16,617 nt of DNA from Prevotella sp. GTDB lineage: Bacteria; Bacteroidota; Bacteroidia; Bacteroidales; Bacteroidaceae. A program made the position numbers and the translations under genes. The notes under the pieces are model-generated. The model saw only the letters and a list, made by a program, of their open reading frames with translations. It was not told the origin of the DNA and did not search any database. Below are positions 7,413 to 13,329 of this stretch, in pieces. Location of the stretch: positions 1 to 16,617 of the forward strand of contig JAILAA010000117.1 of assembly GCA_024681875.1 (NCBI GenBank), read 5' to 3'. The stretch's first letter is position 1; every line of letters starts with the position of its first letter.

Positions 7413-8573
7413 CAGACTCTCTATCAGAATTTCCTTAATGTCTTGCTCGGTCAGAGGAGCATAGACATTCTCAAGACCTTCGTTGACGGCAATGTGATGG
7501 GCCATCTCATCGATGCGGCTGTCGTCGATGCCCACTTCACGCAGATGCATCGGGATGTTGATGCTCTCGAAGAAAGCATAGGTAGCATCGATGGCTTTCT
7601 CGGCAATCTCCTGTTTGGGCAGCGAGGCATCGATGCCGAAGACGTTGATGCCGTACTTCACGAAGCGGTCGATCGTCTTTTCGCTCAAGATATGGCGCAT
7701 CCAACGTGGGGTGATGATGGCCAGACCTTCGCCATGAGTGATGTCGTAATAGGCAGAGAGGGCGTGCTCGATGCCATGACAAGGCCATCCGGACTGACTG
7801 TTGCCGAGAGCCAGAATTCCGTTGCAACCGTAAGTACAGCAGAGCATCATCTCGGCACGGGCGGTATAATCCTCAGGATTGTCTAAGCACTTACGGGCGT
7901 TGACCATCAGCGAACGTAGCATGGACTCACAGAAACCGTCGTTCAGCAATGTAGAGTCAGCCACGAAATACTGTTCTATCGTGTGGTTCATGGCATCGGC
8001 ACATCCGGCAGCCGTCTGCTTCTTAGATACGGAGAACGTGTACTGTGGGTCGAGAATGGAGCACACGGGGAAGAGCAACGGATCCATATACCCCACCTTG
8101 TCGTTCGTCTCGGTGCGCGAGATGACGCCACCACAGTCGTATTCCGAACCCGTTGCTGCCAGCGTCAGGATATCGACGATGGGCAGGGCGGCTTGAGCCT
8201 TCACCTTATAGGTAATCAGGTCCCAGGTCTCACCATCGTACTTGGCACCAGCGGCTATCGCCTTTGAGCAGTCGAGCACGCTGCCGCCACCCACAGCAAG
8301 GATTACGTCTATCTGTTGTTCCTTGCAGATACGCACGCCTTCGAGCACACTCGGGTTATATTTCGGGTTGGGCTGGATGCCAGGAAGTTCGAAGATTTCG
8401 AAGTCCTTCAACAGTTCCTTCACACGGTCATAGAGACCAAGCCTTTTAATGCTGCCACCACCGTAGGTCAGTAACACACGCTTACCAAGAGGATGCATTA
8501 CCTCTGGCAGTTTCACGATCGACTCTTTACCAAAAATGAGTCGGGTTGGGGTCATGTAATCAAAGTTCTGCAT
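7410..8573 (-). CDS. yqhD: Iron/zinc-containing NADPH alcohol dehydrogenase, YqhD type
   Basis: The protein has 387 residues, the same length as E. coli YqhD as I recall it. The N-terminus NFDYMTPTRLIFGKES is typical of YqhD and butanol dehydrogenases. The cofactor loop is GGGSVLD (residues 95-101). The metal ligands Asp193, His197, His266 and His280 (in CADAMNH, WPCHGIEH and DITHGEG) sit one position before the known YqhD set 194/198/267/281. It should reduce short-chain and reactive aldehydes to alcohols with NADPH in the cytoplasm. It heads a three-gene operon with the aldo-keto reductase and the alpha-galactosidase, and its promoter (8597-8672) has a twin at 15398-15473. Family assignment is firm; the physiological aldehyde is not known. 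Confidence 0.93.
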   Translation of the reverse strand: MQNFDYMTPTRLIFGKESIVKLPEVMHPLGKRVLLTYGGGSIKRLGLYDRVKELLKDFEIFELPGIQPNPKYNPSVLEGVRICKEQQIDVILAVGGGSVLDCSKAIAAGAKYDGETWDLITYKVKAQAALPIVDILTLAATGSEYDCGGVISRTETNDKVGYMDPLLFPVCSILDPQYTFSVSKKQTAAGCADAMNHTIEQYFVADSTLLNDGFCESMLRSLMVNARKCLDNPEDYTARAEMMLCCTYGCNGILALGNSQSGWPCHGIEHALSAYYDITHGEGLAIITPRWMRHILSEKTIDRFVKYGINVFGIDASLPKQEIAEKAIDATYAFFESINIPMHLREVGIDDSRIDEMAHHIAVNEGLENVYAPLTEQDIKEILIESL

Positions 8574-8596
8574 AGTTGTATTTGTTTAATGATTTA

Positions 8597-8672
8597 TTTT
8601 CGTCTGCAAAATTACGAAAAAATCCACAAGACGCTTGTATACATCTTACGGATTCATTTACCATTTTTACGG
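8597..8672 (-). promoter_or_regulatory. Promoter and tandem-site operator A (AraC-like) of the yqhD-like operon
   Basis: Read on the minus strand, there is a CCGTAA with GGTAAAT, then a second CCGTAA starting 21 bp later and followed by TACAAGC, then the -7 box TAATTTTG. Two direct half-sites 21 bp apart next to the promoter are the layout used by AraC-family activators. The 76 bp align without gaps to 15398-15473, with 62 identities counted by hand. No regulator gene is present in the window. Confidence 0.7.
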
Positions 8673-8676
8673 TTAA

Positions 8677-8814
8677 TTACTGCAGTTGAAGGAACGTCAC
8701 ATTCTCTGTTTCCACCTCAGCGGCATTGTCATCTACCGACGTGGCATAGCCGAGAAACGATGCGATGGTCAGCGGTGAGCTAGTCCGTTCAGGGATTTCA
8801 AGGATTGTAGCCAT
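8677..8814 (-). CDS. Possible 45-residue protein or remnant upstream of the operon promoter
   Basis: The frame begins MATILEIPERTSSPLT and ends with TENVTFLQLQ and TAA at 8677-8679. The stop lies 5 nt from operator A. The codons look Prevotella-like and the region is more GC-rich than the surrounding spacer, which argues that it is or was coding. There is no signal peptide and no family I recognise. The acidic second half (VDDNAAEVETEN) could suggest a small leader-type protein or the N-terminal stub of a deleted gene. Nothing else supports expression. Confidence 0.3.
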   Translation of the reverse strand: MATILEIPERTSSPLTIASFLGYATSVDDNAAEVETENVTFLQLQ

Positions 8815-8835
8815 AACATTCCAAATTTTTAGTTC

Positions 8836-8849
8836 AACAATATATTGTT
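8836..8849. other. 14-bp perfect palindrome in the spacer
   Basis: AACAATATATTGTT is a perfect inverted repeat, 22 bp upstream of the small minus-strand frame. It could be an operator for a dimeric regulator. Between it and the hairpin at 8971 I see nothing else. Confidence 0.3.
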
Positions 8850-8970
8850 TATCTCAGTGCTCCGCTGTGTAAGTAACTTTTGAATAAGAAGAGGCGCTAA
8901 GCACTCTTGATATACAACAAATTACAGGTGGCCTAACACTTCCCGTCGTGAATTGCTGATAACAACAAAT

Positions 8971-8997
8971 GCTCACGCCCCTATATCGGGTGTGAGC
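8971..8997. terminator. Terminator-like hairpin with no gene to terminate
   Basis: GCTCACGCCC and GGGTGTGAGC form a 10-bp stem with one G-T pair around a 7-nt loop. A T-rich tail (CCTTTTCGTTCT) lies 6 nt beyond on the plus strand and an ATTTGTTGTT tail on the minus strand. Both neighbouring genes point away from it. Confidence 0.55.
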
Positions 8998-9207
8998 TTA
9001 GGGCCTTTTCGTTCTCATGATTCAGAGTTGTGGTAGTTTCCTGTAGTTTTGAAAAACTTTAGGCTCTCTTTCCGTCAATAAATGCGTTACGATTGAAAAA
9101 GTAGCGAATATTTCTCGATTTTGTGTCCTTGCCACAGAAAAATGCAAAATCTTTCACATTTTATGTGTTTTTCACAGTTCAAGACATCGAAATCGAAGAA
9201 TTTTGTG

Positions 9208-9215
9208 TAATTTTG
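9208..9215 (+). promoter_or_regulatory. -7 box of the 9456-10972 operon
   Basis: TAATTTTG followed by C matches the Bacteroidota -7 consensus. Transcription would begin near 9222, giving a leader of about 230 nt. The -33 element is not clear. The AT-rich stretch 9000-9200 upstream shows nothing else I can support. Confidence 0.45.
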
Positions 9216-9246
9216 CATCGTGTTTCTAAGAGACATTGCTCATCTT

Positions 9247-9367
9247 TCACGAACGAATTTGCACCTCAGAGCGAAAGCGAGCTGAATTAAGAACTATCTA
9301 AGGAGCATGCGCCTTAAGCGCAGGCTTCTCCATAAGATAGTTAAGGCCGTGCAAAGCCTGTTCGTGA
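9247..9367 (+). ncRNA. Structured leader RNA (three-way junction) or MITE-like inverted repeat
   Basis: Nested complementary arms are visible. P1 is TCACGAAC (9247-9254) with GTTCGTGA (9360-9367). P2 is TTTGCAC (9258-9264) with GTGCAAA (9349-9355). P3 is a hairpin from TCAG (9266) to CTGA (9285), capped by a GC-GAAA-GC tetraloop stem. P4 is AACTATCT (9292-9299) with AGATAGTT (9335-9342), with inner GGAG/CTCC and TGCGC-CTTAA-GCGCA stems. P3 and P4 branch from P2. A further hairpin, GCAGACAGTCTGC, follows at 9372-9384. The gene start is 88 nt downstream of P1. I do not recognise a known riboswitch class: no hammerhead, TPP or cobalamin core was found. The same pairing could be the termini of a 121-bp miniature element. 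Confidence 0.5.
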
Positions 9368-9455
9368 TATGGCAGACAGTCTGCGCTTTCCTCTTGCAAA
9401 GAAGTTTGTGCTGGCTTTCGGTTAAAAAGAGTATTAACTTCAAAAATAGTTACTT

Positions 9456-9944
9456 ATGAAGAAATTGGTTTTGAGTTTTACACTTCTCGCAATGAGCGCA
9501 TTTGCCTTTGCACAGAAACAAGTTACGATTAAGGGAGGCACCATTGTTCCTGTAGAGGCTGTCAAGAATGTACGTGCTACGGATGTTCAAGTGGGACAAA
9601 ATGTGGACTTCAGAGTTACGCGTGATATTATCGTTGATGGAATCGTAGCTATCCCCGCTGGAACGATAGTAAAAGGAAATGTTTACGAGGCTAAACGTTC
9701 GACTGCATTTGGAACGAAAGGTCGTCTCGGAATTAAGCTGAGATACTTAAACTTGCCATCGGGCAATGTTGTCAATTTCGCTTCGTCCGATGTCTATATT
9801 CAGGGTAAGAATCGAACGGCAATATCTGTTATTGTATTCTGCTGCACTTGCTTGCCATTCCCTTGTGGTTCGAGGGCAGAACTGACAACGGGCGTAGAAT
9901 ATGATGCAACCGTGGCGAACAATACGACAGTAACGATAGAATAA
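9456..9944 (+). CDS. Exported periplasmic protein of unknown function
   Basis: The protein has 162 residues with a clear signal peptide, MKKLVLSFTLLAMSAFAFA, cut before Gln20. The mature part opens with a strand-rich stretch (KGGTIVPVEAVKNVRATDV, then AIPAGTIVKGNVYEAKRS). A Gly-rich turn, FGTKGRLGIKLRYL, follows, and then a hydrophobic segment near residues 120-138 containing three Cys in FCCTCLPFPC. The repeated IPxGTxVKG-type turns suggest a small beta-fold that sits in the periplasm or against a membrane. I do not recognise a named family. It is the first gene of an envelope-protein trio and follows a long structured leader, which suggests regulated synthesis. No Shine-Dalgarno site is seen. 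Confidence 0.8.
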   Translation: MKKLVLSFTLLAMSAFAFAQKQVTIKGGTIVPVEAVKNVRATDVQVGQNVDFRVTRDIIVDGIVAIPAGTIVKGNVYEAKRSTAFGTKGRLGIKLRYLNLPSGNVVNFASSDVYIQGKNRTAISVIVFCCTCLPFPCGSRAELTTGVEYDATVANNTTVTIE

Positions 9945-9949
9945 TTGAA

Positions 9950-10546
9950 ATGAGCATTATGAAAGCATTATCATTAGGACTGTTCCTCCTGTTTCCCTTT
10001 CTTGCTAATGCACAAGTCATCGAGAAGGGCTATCATGGATTTGTCGAGGCAGGCCATTCGTTGGTATATTTCGGCTCGAGTTCAACAAAGGTCAACTGGA
10101 CTGAGATAAACACCATTCACGGTTATCAGGCAACACCGAATTTGTTTGTTGGAGCAGGCGTTGGTTTCCATTTCGTGCCTGAATTCAAAGATGGCGATAT
10201 TGGCGGAAAACCTCACTGGAAAAGAGATGCTTCAATGGAAATTCCCTTGTTTGCTGATTTCCGATGGACTATTCTTAACAAGCGGATAACGCCTTTCATT
10301 GACCTGCGTCTTGGCCATGACTTGACAAACGGAAGCGGTATGTATCAATGTCTCAACGTTGGTTGTCGGTTTGCACTGAAGAACAAACATGCTATCAATG
10401 CGATGATTGCCTTGGATTCTCACAAGCTGAAATTCCAAGAGATATACTCAGTTAAGACAGGCAAGTATGATTATGACTGGATTTATAGGGATGTTACGGA
10501 TGAGTCTCAACAAGGACTCGTTCTCAAAGTTGGATATGAATTCTAA
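9950..10546 (+). CDS. Small outer-membrane beta-barrel protein
   Basis: The protein has 198 residues, or 195 if translation starts at the second ATG (9959, MKALSLGLFLLF), which gives the more usual signal peptide ending in ANA-Q. The mature chain alternates polar and aromatic residues in strands such as HGFVEAGHSLVYFGS, NLFVGAGVGFHFV and LVLKVGYEF. It ends in Phe, the C-terminal signal for insertion by the BAM complex. The length fits an 8-stranded barrel of the OmpA-like/porin-like type. It begins 5 nt after the first gene of the trio and so is surely co-transcribed. What it binds or transports is unknown. Confidence 0.82.
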   Translation: MSIMKALSLGLFLLFPFLANAQVIEKGYHGFVEAGHSLVYFGSSSTKVNWTEINTIHGYQATPNLFVGAGVGFHFVPEFKDGDIGGKPHWKRDASMEIPLFADFRWTILNKRITPFIDLRLGHDLTNGSGMYQCLNVGCRFALKNKHAINAMIALDSHKLKFQEIYSVKTGKYDYDWIYRDVTDESQQGLVLKVGYEF

Positions 10547-10558
10547 AACTCAATAATC

Positions 10559-10972
10559 ATGAAGAAGTACTTTTTCTATTTGACGGCATTTCTGATGATT
10601 GCCTTAACGAGCGTTAGTATTACAGCTTGCAGTAGTGATGATGACGACGAGCCTTCATTGTCATTCACGAAAGAAATCATTGTCGGCAAGTGGAAGATTA
10701 CCAATATTGCAGGTAATAACAAGCACGGAAATTGGCTTTTAGTCGGAAGCGAGGCAGAGTTCAAGTCTGACGGAACTTGCAAAGGATGGTTCTCGATGGA
10801 AGACGCTTACAAGATTGAAGGTGGTCGCGTCAAAACCTATTACGCTAGGACGAGCGAACCGATGTTTGTCTATACATTATTGTCACAGAATGGAAGCACG
10901 CTTTCGGTCAAGATGGACGGAACGCTGGATGACGAAAGCACGTGTACTTTGTCTTTGCAGAAAGTGAATTAG
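10559..10972 (+). CDS. Lipocalin-like surface lipoprotein
   Basis: The protein has 137 residues. The signal peptide ends at the lipobox SITAC (Cys24), followed by SSDDDDEP. An acidic run just after the Cys is the Bacteroidota lipoprotein export signal, so the protein is probably on the cell surface. The mature domain begins EIIVGKWKITNI, has FKSDGTCKGWF and YKIEGGRVKTYY, and ends STCTLSLQKV. This is the small beta-barrel pattern of lipocalin-like lipoproteins of Bacteroidales, in which WxIT and F.xDGTxxG are typical. It is the last gene of the trio, starting 12 nt after the barrel gene and ending before the hairpin at 10991. The ligand is unknown. Confidence 0.85.
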   Translation: MKKYFFYLTAFLMIALTSVSITACSSDDDDEPSLSFTKEIIVGKWKITNIAGNNKHGNWLLVGSEAEFKSDGTCKGWFSMEDAYKIEGGRVKTYYARTSEPMFVYTLLSQNGSTLSVKMDGTLDDESTCTLSLQKVN

Positions 10973-10990
10973 ATATATTAAGTGATAACA

Positions 10991-11042
10991 CAAGGGCGGG
11001 AAAGCCGCGCCGACATCCTCGGCCTCGGCTTCCCGCCCTTGC
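10991..11042. terminator. Bidirectional hairpin terminator, direct repeat 1 flanking hepT-mntA
   Basis: AAGGGCGGGAAAGCCG and CGGCTTCCCGCCCTT form a long GC-rich stem. It ends the plus-strand envelope operon and, from the other side, the hepT transcript. Almost the same sequence, in the same orientation, occurs at 11948-12000. Confidence 0.8.
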
Positions 11043-11062
11043 TTTTCCTACATTATTATTTC

Positions 11063-11569
11063 TTACAACCCCTCGATTTCCCCTGCCGTCAGGCCGGTAA
11101 TCTCGGCAATGTCTTCGACGGCATAGCCCTTGGCTTTCATTCGGCGGGCTGATTCTACGGCCTGTTTATACGCCGCATTGTCTGTTTCCGTGTATGGGTT
11201 TTCGCCCTGCTGCCACTCGTCCCAGTCGGTTTCTGCAAGATAACGCTTCACCTGTTCGCTGAGTGGATGGATGTCAGTCGTGGCGGTCTGCCACAGGTCA
11301 ACGTCGGAAATCTGTGCATAGCCGTGAACCAAGACATTACGCATGCTGACGATGAGCCGCCAGGGCAGCTCGGTGTGGGTCTCGCGGAAGTGGCGCGTCA
11401 GCATGTTGGCGGCCTCGCCGATGACCTCGACGTTCTTCATCACGGAATAATAGATGCGGATGTCTTTCGTGAACTCTTCGAAGGTGATGCCATCCACGAT
11501 AAGTTCCACGTTCTGGGCGTACTTCAGGATGTCCTCCAGACGGCCCCGGTCTCTGCTATGCTCTCTCAT
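11063..11569 (-). CDS. hepT: HepT-like toxin (DUF86) with a C-terminal extension
   Basis: The protein has 168 residues. Residues 1-112 are the all-helical HEPN/DUF86 domain with the RNase motif RNVLVHGY (Arg77, His82, Tyr84; the family pattern is Rx4HxY). In the HepT/MntA system the toxin is a HEPN RNase, and the partner silences it by adding AMP to this Tyr. The start overlaps the mntA end by 14 nt, a normal arrangement. The extra 50-odd residues (from about 118) end in ARRMKAKGYAVEDIAEITGL and TAGEIEGL. This helix-turn unit is typical of the tails of Rpn-type nucleases and transposase-like proteins as I recall, and is not part of standard DUF86 proteins of about 115 residues. It may be a fused targeting or binding module. 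Confidence 0.88.
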   Translation of the reverse strand: MREHSRDRGRLEDILKYAQNVELIVDGITFEEFTKDIRIYYSVMKNVEVIGEAANMLTRHFRETHTELPWRLIVSMRNVLVHGYAQISDVDLWQTATTDIHPLSEQVKRYLAETDWDEWQQGENPYTETDNAAYKQAVESARRMKAKGYAVEDIAEITGLTAGEIEGL

Positions 11570-11852
11570 ATATCAGTTTTCTGTCTTTGTTTACGCTGTC
11601 CACGGCCCACGGACGGAGGGTGCCGTCCTCCACGAGGTCAACCTCGCAGTGGAGCAAATCCTCAAGATCCACTTTCATGCCCGCAATCTTCAGCAGTCCG
11701 ATGGGGCGGCTGCGGTCGTACTGCACGAGTATGTCAACGTCGCTCCAAGGCCTCTGCTCGCCTCGTGAATAAGAGCCGAAGAGCCATGCCTTCACGACGG
11801 GCTGCGTCTTGAAGTAGTCGGCTATTGTCTGATACATTGTCTGGGTGCTCAT
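11556..11852 (-). CDS. mntA: MntA-type minimal nucleotidyltransferase antitoxin
   Basis: The protein has 98 residues, the usual size. The nucleotidyltransferase signature is exact: GSYSRGEQRPWSDVDILV, i.e. GS-x10-DxD with Ser27, Asp38 and Asp40, and a later acid in HCEVDLVED. Family knowledge says MntA uses ATP to AMPylate the HepT tyrosine and so blocks its RNase activity. It is transcribed first and overlaps hepT by 14 nt. A second in-frame Met (residue 6) is a possible start. The promoter lies within an inverted repeat (11867-11904), which suggests self-regulation. Confidence 0.9.
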   Translation of the reverse strand: MSTQTMYQTIADYFKTQPVVKAWLFGSYSRGEQRPWSDVDILVQYDRSRPIGLLKIAGMKVDLEDLLHCEVDLVEDGTLRPWAVDSVNKDRKLIYERA

Positions 11853-11866
11853 TAGTGTTTCGTTTA

Positions 11867-11904
11867 ATAATTCGGTGCAAATATACGAAACTTTTCCGAA
11901 TTAT
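11867..11904 (-). promoter_or_regulatory. Promoter of mntA-hepT enclosed by a 9-bp inverted repeat
   Basis: ATAATTCGG (11867-11875) and CCGAATTAT (11896-11904) are perfect inverted copies. The -7 box TATATTTG (minus strand, 11878-11885) lies between them. A dimer bound to both arms would cover the promoter. Confidence 0.6.
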
Positions 11905-11947
11905 GGAGCGGTAGCCACAATCTTTTTGAATATATTAAGGCGAAAGG

Positions 11948-12000
11948 CAAGGGGGGAAAGCCGCACTGACATTCTCGGCCTGCGGCTTTCCGCCCTTTGT
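11948..12000. terminator. Hairpin terminator, direct repeat 2 flanking hepT-mntA
   Basis: GGGGAAAGCCGCA and TGCGGCTTTCC form the stem. It ends the minus-strand redox operon at 12032. It matches 10991-11042 in arms and loop (GACAT, CTCGGCCT), with only a few substitutions and two single-base gaps. Confidence 0.75.
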
Positions 12001-12031
12001 GGTTGTATCGCCGGTTCGAGACAGAATGGTG

Positions 12032-13324
12032 TTATTTCTTTGCTGCCTCTACTTCGCGGATGCAGTTGAGGGCATTCAGGGTGCGTGGATAGCCGATGAA
12101 GGGGAGGTTCGAGGAGATGACAGCAATGAGGAAGTCCTTGTCGTTGCCGACATGGTAATTGCCGTTGATATGCCCCTTCAACTGGGGCTCGCAACTACCC
12201 TGCGCAGCAAGGAAACAGAAAGTGATCAGTTCGCGCATCGCCATTGGGTGATGCGCAATGTTACTTTGTGAGTCGGATTTCATATCCAAGCCTGTGCGGG
12301 TGTAGTAGTCACCGAAGCAGTTGTCGGCCAGCCAGAGGTTGATGTGACGGCTGTCTTCGGGACCAGACTTCCAGAAGTCGCGCATACCCTCTCCGAAACA
12401 GTCGACCTGCGCCTGTGTGCCAGCCTCACGACGATTCTCCTGAGTGGTCTGTGCCTGAGGAGGCAACGGCAGGGCAATGCCGCGCTGGTCGAAGATTTCG
12501 TTGGTGGCCTTCAGGAAGGGGAAGACGCGGCCGATGCCGAGGTAGGCCGTAGCCTGATAGACGATTTCCTTCACCTCCACGGGTGTTACGCCCATATTTA
12601 GCGCAGCAGGCAGCAAGGCACGGAATTCGTCGATACCCTGACAGCCGAGCAACGTGGCCAGATAGCAGATGAAGCGGGTGTGGTCGTCAAGTTTGTCGGA
12701 TGTCTGCTTGATGACCTCGTCGAAAGCGAAGTTGTCAAAACGCTCGATATACTCAGGGTCGGTGCGCTTAAAGTCTGATTTGTAGCCGGGAAACATCCGT
12801 GCATGGTATTCGTCAGCAGATGAGGTGAGCTGTGGGGCATTGCTGCCTGGCAGCTTTTCATATTCCTCATCCACGACGGGTTCCAGCCATGTGGTGGACG
12901 ATCCTTCCTCAACTTTCGTCATATAGGTCAGATGCTGAAACCACGAATCCTTAGCAGCACCATGCCAGTGCTTCGCCTCGGCAGGAATGGCGATAACCGT
13001 GCCTGGGCGCATCTCCTGAGGCTCCTTGCCTTCCTCGACATACCAGCCACGACCGGCTACGCAGATGAGCACCTGCACCGACTTATGGTGGATGTGCCAG
13101 TTGTTACGGCAACGGGGTTCAAAGGTTACGTTCACAGGGCCGCCGTTCTGTGCATCGAGCGGAGCCAGATAGCTATTACCGATGAAATACTGGGCGTAGG
13201 CTGTGTTCAGTTCACCCTTCGGCCATAAGTTAAAATCAACTTCCTGTATCATATTCTGTGCTTTAACATCCGTACCCATAACTAATAGCGTTATGAATAG
13301 GAGGAGGATTCTTATACTTCTCAT
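12032..13324 (-). CDS. Exported cupin / carboxymuconolactone decarboxylase-like protein
   Basis: The protein has 430 residues. A signal peptide, MRSIRILLLFITLLVMGTDV, ends at KA-Q23. A cupin domain (about 40-150) has likely metal ligands in WHIHHKSVQV (His77, His79, Gln84) and KHWHG (His119 or His121). Two carboxymuconolactone-decarboxylase-like (CMD/AhpD fold) halves follow: about 200-290 (FICYLATLLGCQG...EIVYQATAYLGIG) and 325-425 (ELITFCFLAAQGS...KGHINGNYHVG). The second half keeps a Cys...His pair (SCEPQLKGH). Family members act on aromatic lactones or as peroxide/thiol redox proteins, so the role here is open. It is the last gene of the operon, 5 nt after the dehydrogenase gene. Export of this architecture is notable. 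Confidence 0.87.
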   Translation of the reverse strand: MRSIRILLLFITLLVMGTDVKAQNMIQEVDFNLWPKGELNTAYAQYFIGNSYLAPLDAQNGGPVNVTFEPRCRNNWHIHHKSVQVLICVAGRGWYVEEGKEPQEMRPGTVIAIPAEAKHWHGAAKDSWFQHLTYMTKVEEGSSTTWLEPVVDEEYEKLPGSNAPQLTSSADEYHARMFPGYKSDFKRTDPEYIERFDNFAFDEVIKQTSDKLDDHTRFICYLATLLGCQGIDEFRALLPAALNMGVTPVEVKEIVYQATAYLGIGRVFPFLKATNEIFDQRGIALPLPPQAQTTQENRREAGTQAQVDCFGEGMRDFWKSGPEDSRHINLWLADNCFGDYYTRTGLDMKSDSQSNIAHHPMAMRELITFCFLAAQGSCEPQLKGHINGNYHVGNDKDFLIAVISSNLPFIGYPRTLNALNCIREVEAAKK

Positions 13325-13329
13325 TCGGA

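Noticed and set aside
9247..9367. Hammerhead ribozyme or known riboswitch
   Set aside because: The CUGAUGA core and other class-defining motifs are missing although GAAA is present.
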